DNA from: a virus
Length of the DNA: 28,705 nucleotides
IMG/VR virus record: IMGVR_UViG_3300043015_000272
Coordinates: 1 to 28,705 of that record
Direction: 5' to 3' (one strand)
Position 1 is the first letter of the stretch, and every line of letters starts with the position of its first letter. A program made the position numbers and the translations under genes. The notes beneath the pieces are model-generated. The model was not told the DNA's origin. It did no database searches and worked only from the letters and a program-made list of their open reading frames with translations. Shown here one piece after another: positions 23,128-28,705 of this stretch.

Positions 23128-23835
23128 ATGGCACTACCAATAATTGATACTCCAACCTATGATTTGAAATTAGTATCATCAGGCGAGACTATTAAATACA
23201 GACCATTTTTGGTCAAAGAGCAAAAGATTTTATTAATGTCTGCAGAAGATGGAACACCAGATGCAGTTATGAATGGAATCACTCAAATCTTACAGAACTG
23301 TACGTTTGGTTCTGTTGATATATCTAAACTTCCTGTATTTGAAGTTGAAAACATTTTCTTACGTCTAAGAGAAAAGTCAGTAGGAGAGATTGCTGAATTT
23401 TCTGTGGCATGTACTAGTGATGAATGTAAAGGAACTACCCAAACAAAAATTGACTTGAGACATTTAAAAATTGATGAAACAAAAATCAAGTCTAAGACTA
23501 TTGAGTTAACATCTAGTTTATATGTTAATATGAGATATCCAACTCTAGTTGACTTAGGGGTTTTAAAAGACCTGAACAGTCTTGATGATAACTTCAAGTT
23601 TCTTGCAAGTTGTATTGAAAGTATTGAATATAACGGAGAACTCATTGACATGAGTACAACATCAAGAAGTGAGTTACAAGAGTTTATTGAAAATTTAACA
23701 CAACAACAATTTGAACTCATTAAAGAATTCTTTGCAGATATGCCAAGAATGTCTGGAAAATTAGAGTATGAATGTTCTGCTTGTGGAACGCACTGTGAAA
23801 GAGAATTAAGTGGACTTCAAAATTTTTTAGCATAG
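23128..23835 (+). CDS. gp26: Baseplate hub assembly protein gp26 (zero-frame product)
   Basis: This 235-residue protein opens with the family signature: PIIDTPTYDLKLVSSGETIK then YRPFLVKEQKILLMSAEDGT. VMNGITQILQNCTFGSVDIS and FEVENIFLRLREKSVGE follow. Two Cys pairs (C95/C100 and C216/C219, with C223) suggest a zinc ribbon. T4 gp26 (208 residues) acts with gp51 in hub assembly and is not in the mature particle. GAGGAG precedes the ATG by 10 bases. The frame closes with TTT TTA GCA TAG. The heptamer T_TTT_TTA two codons before the stop allows a -1 shift into the 58-codon frame at 23829-24005, giving a 292-residue form. The neighbouring tape-measure gene supports a tail-chaperone interpretation. 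Confidence 0.85.
   Translation: MALPIIDTPTYDLKLVSSGETIKYRPFLVKEQKILLMSAEDGTPDAVMNGITQILQNCTFGSVDISKLPVFEVENIFLRLREKSVGEIAEFSVACTSDECKGTTQTKIDLRHLKIDETKIKSKTIELTSSLYVNMRYPTLVDLGVLKDLNSLDDNFKFLASCIESIEYNGELIDMSTTSRSELQEFIENLTQQQFELIKEFFADMPRMSGKLEYECSACGTHCERELSGLQNFLA
23823..23829 (+). promoter_or_regulatory. -1 ribosomal frameshift slippery heptamer (T_TTT_TTA)
   Basis: In the gp26 frame the codons read AAT TTT TTA GCA TAG, so TTTTTTA fits X_XXY_YYZ exactly. Slipping back one base re-pairs TTT/TTT and places AGC next, entering the downstream open frame. I see no strong stem-loop or pseudoknot just 3', only a weak GTTT/AAAC hairpin. The nearby zero-frame stop may itself stimulate the shift. 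Confidence 0.7.
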
Positions 23836-24005
23836 TCCTCTCGCATGAAGATTTGTTTGGTTTATTAAAAACTAACTTTGCTCTTATGCAACATCATAAA
23901 TACTCTTTAACAGAGTTAGAAAATATGATGCCATGGGAGAGGGAAATTTACGTCACTCTTCTAATGCAATACATTGAAGAGGAAAAAGAACGACAAAAGG
24001 GATAA
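23829..24005 (+). CDS. -1 frame C-terminal extension of gp26 (frameshift product)
   Basis: From AGC at 23829 the frame is open for 58 codons to TAA at 24003-24005. It reads SIVLSHEDLFGLLKTNFALM, QHHKYSLTELENMMPWEREI, then YVTLLMQYIEEEKERQKG. It looks like real protein: a helical, conserved-looking core (TNFALMQHHKYSLTELE, MPWEREIYVTLL) with an acidic/basic C-terminal helix, and it resembles the C-terminal segment I associate with long gp26-type proteins in related phages. In this frame the first ATG lies 19 codons in, with no Shine-Dalgarno, so independent initiation is unlikely. The next gene starts three bases after its stop, filling what would otherwise be a 173-base gap. A sequencing frameshift in the T6 run is the main alternative. 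Confidence 0.7.
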   Translation, partial: SIVLSHEDLFGLLKTNFALMQHHKYSLTELENMMPWEREIYVTLLMQYIEEEKERQKG

Positions 24006-24008
24006 AAA

Positions 24009-24338
24009 ATGGGAGAAGATATTAAAGAAGCAGGTTTCCATCCAGCAGACACCAATGGTGATGGAACAGTAACCACAGATGAGCAAAAAATGTATCTTGA
24101 GTTCAAACGTAAAGAACTTGAAGATGCAGATGCGAGAAGAGATGCAATGAGATATATGACATGGTTCGCTTTGTTGGGTATATTCAACTATCCAGGGGCG
24201 ATTTTGATTACAGCAATGTTAGGTTATGATACAGCGGCGAATATTATCGGAGATATTGCTCCGACTTACTTCGTTGCCACTTCAGCAATTGTTGCCGCTT
24301 ACTTTGGCGCGAATGCTTACACAGACAAGAAGAAATAG
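24009..24338 (+). CDS. Small membrane protein with EF-hand-like calcium loop
   Basis: Residues 14-25 read DTNGDGTVTTDE, a perfect EF-hand loop with ligand positions D14, N16, D18, T20, T22 and E25. A charged helix follows (EFKRKELEDADARRD). Two hydrophobic segments at about 50-71 (FALLGIFNYPGAILITAM) and 85-103 (PTYFVATSAIVAAYFG) should span a membrane, leaving the calcium loop at the N-terminus and a Lys-rich C-terminus. Two-helix membrane proteins of about 100 residues in phages are often holins, but this gene lies between gp26 and the tape measure, so it may be a virion or assembly protein. It starts three bases after the frameshift frame's stop with no strong ribosome site of its own. Confidence 0.7.
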   Translation: MGEDIKEAGFHPADTNGDGTVTTDEQKMYLEFKRKELEDADARRDAMRYMTWFALLGIFNYPGAILITAMLGYDTAANIIGDIAPTYFVATSAIVAAYFGANAYTDKKK

Positions 24339-24350
24339 GGAAACACTTAA

Positions 24351-26216
24351 ATGGCAGATATAGCATCACTAGCGGAAGCAATTGAACATCTAAAAATAGA
24401 AGTTCAGTCTACGGGCGGGCAACAGATTGTTTTCCTAGATAGTTTATCTGTTAATATGGAAGATTTGGTGTCAACATCTTCTCTAATGCTTGCGGAGTTA
24501 ATTGCAATTAAAGATGCACTTGCTCCTGACAATGCATTTGAGAGAGTGCAACAAAAAGAACGTGAGCGAGAAGCAGACATTAGTGGACAGAATGTAACAC
24601 CAGACCAACAAGCAATTAAACCTGTGAAGAGTGGTATGTCAGGCAAAGGAATGCTTATGGGTGCCGCTCTTATTGGTGGTATTGGCGCATTACTTGCAAC
24701 ATTCTCAGGATTGCTTGACTTTGATGCAGAAGCACTAAAACAAAAAGTAAAGACACTTCTCTCACTCAAAGATGAAGTAGCAGATGGTAGTCTATTAAAA
24801 CTTCTTGCTGAAGGTGGTGTGCTTATTGCAGTTCTTGGTGGTATAGGTCTTGCTCTTGGAGCATTTGGTATTGGTGCCGCTGTTGCTGGAGGTGGTATGG
24901 CATTCGCGGACTGGGCAGGAGGAGGAAACTGGTCTCAAGCAATCGTAGACCACGTTGTAACTCTACTCTCTATTAAAGACCAACTTGGTGGCAATCTTGA
25001 AATGCTAAAAGATGGGTTTGCATTTACACTCGCAATGACAGGTGTTGGATTAGGTCTTGCCGCGTTTGGTGCTGGTGCCTTTGTTGGTGGTGCAGGATTA
25101 GGTTTTTCCGATTGGGCAGGTGGAGACAACTGGTCACAAAAAATTAAAGACCATGTAGTTACATTACTATCAATCAAAGATGAACTTGGTGGTAACTGGG
25201 ATATGTTAAAAGCATCAGGTGCCTTTGCTCTTGCAATGGGAGGTGTTGGTGCTGGTCTTGCCGCTATCGGTATTGGTATGGCAGTTGCGGGTGCTACTTT
25301 AACATTAGCAGACTGGATGGCAGGTGATTGGTCACAAAAAATTAAAGACCATGTTATAATTCTTCTTTCTATATCTGATGCTCTAGGTGGTGCTAAAGCA
25401 TTTATTGGTGAAGCGGCAACATTCGCTCTTGCGATGGCGGGCATTGGATTAGGTCTTGCCGCATTCTCTGCCGGGCAAGCGGCGGCGGCAGTTGCAAAGT
25501 TTATATCGGCAGACGATTGGACACAAACCATCAAAGATAATGTTAAGAACTTATTATCTATTACTAGTGAAGGATACGACCAGAAAAAAGCAGATGAATT
25601 CTCTTCTGTTATGGGTACTATCTCTGCAGGACTACTAAAGTTCTCCGGTGGTAATCTAGTTTCTTCTCTCGCAGGTGCGGCAAGTGGTATTCTGAACTTC
25701 TTGTCTGGTAAAGAGAGTCCTATTGAAGAGATGATGAATATTGCGAATAAAGCAGATAAGTTAGAAAAAGGTGCTAATGCACTTGATAGAATTGCTGGCG
25801 CACTAAGTAAAATCTCAGGTCTAAACTTTAATGGTTCTGATTTGAATATCGCAGATATGGCAGAGGATTTATTGAAATCTATTCCTGCAATTGAAACTGC
25901 TATCAATGGTGGTACTGTTGGGGAAGGATGGATATCATCTGGAACAAAGATTAAAGGTCTTGCATCTGGCGATATTAAGTTTGATGAAGCGGCAAAGAAC
26001 ATCACATTACTGAGAGAATCCTTAGGACTAGCACCAGTAGTTCAAGCGGCACCAACTGCAGACGTATCTAGTGCAGTAGTGCCACCAGCGCAACAACCAG
26101 TAATTAATACTGTTACAACCGTGGCGGCACCAACAACAATGAACTCAAGCAGTAATACAAATATTTCGCCTAGAAATCAACAACAGAAAGCATGGCAGGA
26201 AGACTTAGTATATTAA
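24351..26216 (+). CDS. Probable tail tape-measure protein with tandem repeats (621 aa)
   Basis: The protein follows gp26, as expected for the T4 gp29 tape measure (590 residues). The N-terminal 85 residues are helical and polar. Residues about 98-455 contain five units of 63-69 residues. Each has a polar segment (cores TLLSLKD, TLLSIKD, TLLSIKD, ILLSISD, NLLSITS starting at residues 135, 204, 271, 337 and 400) and a Gly/Ala-rich hydrophobic helix (e.g. GIGLALGAFGIGAAVAGGGM), closed by DW or NWS-type motifs. The hydrophobic helices suit the tail tape measure, which enters the host membrane during infection. The C-terminal 170 residues are non-repetitive, ending in a Pro/Asn-rich linker. An AGGGA site precedes the ATG. 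Its stop overlaps the stop of the convergent gene (TTAA). A different internal virion role is possible. Confidence 0.65.
   Translation: MADIASLAEAIEHLKIEVQSTGGQQIVFLDSLSVNMEDLVSTSSLMLAELIAIKDALAPDNAFERVQQKEREREADISGQNVTPDQQAIKPVKSGMSGKGMLMGAALIGGIGALLATFSGLLDFDAEALKQKVKTLLSLKDEVADGSLLKLLAEGGVLIAVLGGIGLALGAFGIGAAVAGGGMAFADWAGGGNWSQAIVDHVVTLLSIKDQLGGNLEMLKDGFAFTLAMTGVGLGLAAFGAGAFVGGAGLGFSDWAGGDNWSQKIKDHVVTLLSIKDELGGNWDMLKASGAFALAMGGVGAGLAAIGIGMAVAGATLTLADWMAGDWSQKIKDHVIILLSISDALGGAKAFIGEAATFALAMAGIGLGLAAFSAGQAAAAVAKFISADDWTQTIKDNVKNLLSITSEGYDQKKADEFSSVMGTISAGLLKFSGGNLVSSLAGAASGILNFLSGKESPIEEMMNIANKADKLEKGANALDRIAGALSKISGLNFNGSDLNIADMAEDLLKSIPAIETAINGGTVGEGWISSGTKIKGLASGDIKFDEAAKNITLLRESLGLAPVVQAAPTADVSSAVVPPAQQPVINTVTTVAAPTTMNSSSNTNISPRNQQQKAWQEDLVY
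25131..25354 (+). repeat. Direct DNA repeat within the tape-measure gene
   Basis: A 26-base identical segment (starting TGGTCACAAAAAATTAAAG) occurs at 25131-25156 and at 25329-25354, 198 bases apart, exactly 66 codons. This matches the repeat-unit length of the protein and points to duplication or gene conversion between units 3 and 4. Confidence 0.7.
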
Positions 26217-26734
26217 TTCGCCAAAGGATTATCTAAAGCACGTTGTACCATCTTTTTCAATCTTTCTTCTAGTTCATTCAATTGCCTATCTACATCACTA
26301 GAGACTTTATCACGTTTGTTATCAAACCTCTGGTCGGCAAGGTCTACGAGTTCTCGCACTTCTTTAGTCTGGTCTGTCAACTGTATGCGAACCTCGTATT
26401 CGCTATCTTTCACTCTTTGTTCAGTCTTGTCAACTATCTGTTCGATACGTTCAATATCACTCTTTAAATCTATCTTTATATCTCTAGTGTAATCTCTTGC
26501 TTCAGTGACACTCTCTTGTAGTTTAATCATATTAGCATCAAGCACAGATAATTGTTCTTGTAGACCTGATAAGTCAGGTGCAACATATTCTTGTATTTGC
26601 TCTTTCATATTCATGTAGTCTTTGTAGAATTCAAATCCTGCCCATAGACCACCACCCAATGCACTAAGCAATGGTAGTATGAGTAACATCTTACCACCAG
26701 ATATTTTTGCTCCTGCAACTTCTATTTCTGCCAT
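26213..26734 (-). CDS. Membrane-anchored long coiled-coil protein
   Basis: This 173-residue protein has one N-terminal membrane segment (about residues 15-35: KMLLILPLLSALGGGLWAGF). A continuous charged helix of about 130 residues follows (LQEQLSVLDANMIKLQE, IERIEQIVDKTEQRVKD, QLNELEERLKKMVQRAL). The short N-terminal cytoplasmic part has no cleavage site, so the coil probably faces the periplasm. Spanins, which also join a membrane anchor to a coiled coil, are a possible comparison, but no lipoprotein partner is visible here and the order in the operon is not typical. AGGAGAGAG precedes the ATG. It is the last gene of the leftward envelope module and shares its stop bases with the tape-measure gene from the other strand. 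Confidence 0.65.
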   Translation of the reverse strand: MAEIEVAGAKISGGKMLLILPLLSALGGGLWAGFEFYKDYMNMKEQIQEYVAPDLSGLQEQLSVLDANMIKLQESVTEARDYTRDIKIDLKSDIERIEQIVDKTEQRVKDSEYEVRIQLTDQTKEVRELVDLADQRFDNKRDKVSSDVDRQLNELEERLKKMVQRALDNPLAN

Positions 26735-26745
26735 TTCTCTCTCCT

Positions 26746-28431
26746 TTATTGATACTGCATATCGACCATCTTGTCGTGCAGAATTTGTTGTGCGAGTCCA
26801 TTGCGTAATCCTCGCTGATTTTCTTTCGGTGATTTAGTATACTCATTAGGCAACGCACTTTCAAGTCTAACACCGTCAGGCATCGATGCTTGATATGCAC
26901 CAAATCCTTGATTGAAGTTCATTAGTGCTATAGCAAGTCCTTGCGCCGCTTGCTGTTCTTCAAGTGATACTGCATTCGCAATCTTCAACGCATTATCTGC
27001 CGCTTTCTTTGCAATGATTTTGCGTAGTTTCTTTTTCTTACTTTCTTTTTTATCTTCTTTCTTTTCTTCTTGTGCAACTTCTTCTTCAGGTTCATCTTCA
27101 GTTGCTTCTGGTTCTGTATCTGCTACTTGCTCTTCTTCAGCAGGTTCTCTATCTTCTGCAACCTCATCTGTAGTCTCTTCTTCTGATTGCTCATCAGTTG
27201 ACGCAACTTCCTCTTCTCGCTCTTCTTGCTCAGGCATCTCTTCAATAGTTTCAGCAACTTCTTCAACAACCTCTTCAGGTGCTTCAAGACTTTCTTCAAA
27301 TGACTGTATCTCTGCAATCTCTATCTCCTGACTAGTTGGTTCTTCTATAACAAATTCTACTTCCGGTAATGCTTCTACCGTTTCAACTACAGGTGCTTCT
27401 ATCGCAGGTTCAAAAATATCGATAACAGAAAACCCACCAAATTCAGTAGTGTTCAACTCATTGCTTATTAAGTTATCAATGATAGCATCACCAGTAGTAG
27501 AAACTTCATCAAACTCAATTACATTTTCAACAACAGGTTGCTCCTCAAATTGTGCCAATTCTTCTTGCTGAGGTTCTACAAAAGTTTCATAGTAAAGTTG
27601 TTCGTAACCAGGACATGATGGATCATATAAAGCGTCTACGGCGCAGTTCTGTGCAAATACTATCTCTGCTAGTGCTTCAGCATAACCAGTACACAGACTG
27701 CTATAAAGCGGATTAGCGGCGCACATAGCATCCAGATTGAAAGTGTATATTACTTCACCCTTACTATTGTATCCGTTAGGTTCAAATTTAAATTGTTCTA
27801 TCTCATTATTAGTAGTGTCACCAAATATACCTACAGTAACAGCATGATTGACAATGTTAATATCAAAGTGATGTATCTCAATAGCACCACTATCAAAGTT
27901 CATCTCTACACCAAATGTATTGAGATTGTTTGCATCATGAAACTCTGCGATATACCGCCAATAATAACGTAGTGTATCGATATCACCATCATTGTCTGTA
28001 TCAAGTTCTTTAGTGAAGAATCCACTATCAGGTATACCATCACCAGTCACATCTACATTCAAGTCAATCAAGTCTGTCCATAATGCCGCGATAGTATAAT
28101 TAAAGAATGGTTGTCCAGGAAGAGTTCCATTCGCCGCCATTGATGCAACGTCTTGTCCATTACAACAAAAATGCTGAAAAGGTGCATTCGTGTTAATGTT
28201 AGGACCGTACATGACAACAGCACCATTAGACATGAATGCACTATTAGTGAATACTTGACCATTCATAGTGAACGGAACAGGTAAATCTACAAGAGCATTG
28301 CTATCATCAAATATCTGATACTGAGTTGTACCCTCAGAACCAGGTTCGATGAACTCTTCTGCTATACTAGAGTAAGAGTAGAAGCAATAGAACAGAACCA
28401 GCGCCCATAGCGGCACCTTTAATTGTATCAT
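26746..28431 (-). CDS. Secreted NIDO-like protein with calcium loops, Cys repeats and Glu-rich stalk
   Basis: The 561-residue protein starts with a Sec signal peptide (MIQLKVPLWALVLFYCFYSY, with cleavage likely after SSIA at residue 24). Residues about 40-230 look like a NIDO-type beta domain (PFFNYTIAALWTDLIDLN, FGVEMNFDSGAIEIHHFDIN). Loops GDGIPD and DTDNDGDID at about 127-152 resemble thrombospondin-3/dockerin calcium loops. Two Cys units follow at about 237-279: C-x6-7-LY...C-x-GY, as in CAANPLYSSLCTGY and NCAVDALYDPSCPGY. Residues about 290-455 are Glu-rich and probably extended, and a Lys-rich patch (KKEDKKESKKKKLRKIIAKK) leads to a helical C-terminus. AAAGAGG precedes the ATG. It overlaps the upstream gene by 65 bases. 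Secretion by a phage suggests host-surface display, exclusion or release, but this is inference. Confidence 0.6.
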   Translation of the reverse strand: MIQLKVPLWALVLFYCFYSYSSIAEEFIEPGSEGTTQYQIFDDSNALVDLPVPFTMNGQVFTNSAFMSNGAVVMYGPNINTNAPFQHFCCNGQDVASMAANGTLPGQPFFNYTIAALWTDLIDLNVDVTGDGIPDSGFFTKELDTDNDGDIDTLRYYWRYIAEFHDANNLNTFGVEMNFDSGAIEIHHFDINIVNHAVTVGIFGDTTNNEIEQFKFEPNGYNSKGEVIYTFNLDAMCAANPLYSSLCTGYAEALAEIVFAQNCAVDALYDPSCPGYEQLYYETFVEPQQEELAQFEEQPVVENVIEFDEVSTTGDAIIDNLISNELNTTEFGGFSVIDIFEPAIEAPVVETVEALPEVEFVIEEPTSQEIEIAEIQSFEESLEAPEEVVEEVAETIEEMPEQEEREEEVASTDEQSEEETTDEVAEDREPAEEEQVADTEPEATEDEPEEEVAQEEKKEDKKESKKKKLRKIIAKKAADNALKIANAVSLEEQQAAQGLAIALMNFNQGFGAYQASMPDGVRLESALPNEYTKSPKENQRGLRNGLAQQILHDKMVDMQYQ

Positions 28432-28705
28432 TGCGTTGTTCCTCTTTTTTTACGCTTTCAGGTCTCAACTCAGGATATGTTTCCCATAGTTGTTTTGCTT
28501 CATCTCCGATTTTACCCATAAACGGACAAGGTGTACCTGCCATCTCCATAGCATCAAAGACACGCTCATCTTGACACATGTTAGAGACTGCCGCTACTTT
28601 CATACCCATATCATAGAGGACTTTTGAGAGTTTAAGACGTTCACAGTTCATATCTCTGACTGCCGAACCGCCTGAGAAACCTAATACTTGTGTTTGTACT
28701 GCTCC
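28367..28705 (-). CDS. Cys-containing envelope-module protein, 5' end outside window (partial)
   Basis: The frame is open from the right edge to TAG at 28367-28369. It includes 18 codons before the first visible ATG (GAVQTQVLGFSGGSAVRD), so the true start probably lies beyond 28705 and the first 94-residue reading from 28651 is likely a fragment. Its core is MNCERLKLSKVLYDMGMKVA, then NMCQDERVFDAMEMAGTPCP and FMGKIGDEAKQLWETYPE. Three Cys (in NC, MC, TPC) suggest an oxidised fold outside the cytoplasm. The C-terminus ends in GSVLLLLLLL, a poly-Leu hydrophobic tail. Its 3' end overlaps the start of the secreted 561-residue gene by 65 bases, so expression is coupled. A similar core occurs in other marine phage proteins as far as I recall; function unknown. 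Confidence 0.6.
   Translation of the reverse strand, partial: GAVQTQVLGFSGGSAVRDMNCERLKLSKVLYDMGMKVAAVSNMCQDERVFDAMEMAGTPCPFMGKIGDEAKQLWETYPELRPESVKKEEQRNDTIKGAAMGAGSVLLLLLLL

Noticed and set aside
23895-23902. CATAAATA inside the gp26 extension frame
   Set aside because: It is more than 100 bases upstream of the next ATG and inside likely coding sequence; one-base variants are common here.
23885-24005. The short frame after gp26 as an independent gene starting at MQHHKYSL
   Set aside because: No Shine-Dalgarno at that ATG and protein-like sequence extends upstream of it, so frameshift fusion fits better.
24935-26005. A 356-codon leftward open frame across the tape-measure gene
   Set aside because: It is antisense to the repeat-built rightward protein, its Pro/Ala/Ser content follows from the reverse complement of Gly/Ala-rich codons, and it has no ribosome site.
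26912-27331. A 139-codon Ser-rich rightward frame
   Set aside because: The Ser/Cys-rich sequence is the antisense of the Glu-rich stalk (GAA/GAG read as TTC/CTC) of the secreted protein.
1-28705. tRNA genes, CRISPR arrays and insertion sequences
   Set aside because: I saw no cloverleaf-like sequence, no regularly spaced repeats with unique spacers and no transposase-like protein or terminal repeats.

Overview
The window is part of the late structural (tail and baseplate) region of an AT-rich T4-like contractile-tailed phage. The set of recognisable products (gp25, gp53, gp6, gp8, a lysozyme-less gp5 spike, a separate PAAR tip, gp4, gp54- and gp26-like proteins, and a very large DUF4815-type virion protein) resembles the marine branch of the T4 superfamily (cyanophages and pelagiphages). 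The host cannot be read from the sequence; a marine bacterium is an inference from these families. T4-type late promoters (TATAAATA) lie in several intergenic gaps.

Positions 1-21220 form one leftward block. From its promoter end it encodes: a tail-tube cap (gp48/54-like), gp53, a probable hub protein (gp27-like), a small conserved protein, a 250-residue virion protein, the gp5 spike, a 50-residue basic protein, a 69-residue protein, the PAAR tip, gp25, gp6, a gp7-position protein, gp8, the 2198-residue DUF4815 protein, a coiled-coil protein, three small fibre-like or decoration-like proteins, and a fibre gene cut by the left edge. Most genes abut or overlap by a few bases, so this is a baseplate-and-fibre operon.

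Positions 21231-26216 run rightward: gp4 head completion, a conserved virion protein, a gp54-like tube initiator, gp26 (with a likely programmed -1 frameshift), an EF-hand membrane protein, and a repeat-built probable tape measure. The blocks diverge from two facing late promoters whose predicted start points overlap. The gp26/frameshift/tape-measure order matches the classic tail-chaperone arrangement of long-tailed phages.

Positions 26213-28705 run leftward again and look like an envelope module: a membrane-anchored coiled coil, a large Sec-exported protein with calcium-loop motifs, Cys repeats and a Glu-rich stalk, and a Cys-containing protein with a poly-Leu C-terminus cut by the right edge.

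The most unusual signals are: (1) near-total absence of the tetranucleotide RGCY (no AGCT, AGCC or GGCT and only two GGCC found by eye) together with absence of GCAGC/GCTGC; (2) a perfect T_TTT_TTA slippery heptamer joining gp26 to a 58-codon -1 extension; (3) late-promoter elements placed so that predicted transcription starts on the ATG; (4) several repeat families inside virion proteins. All counts and translations were done by eye.
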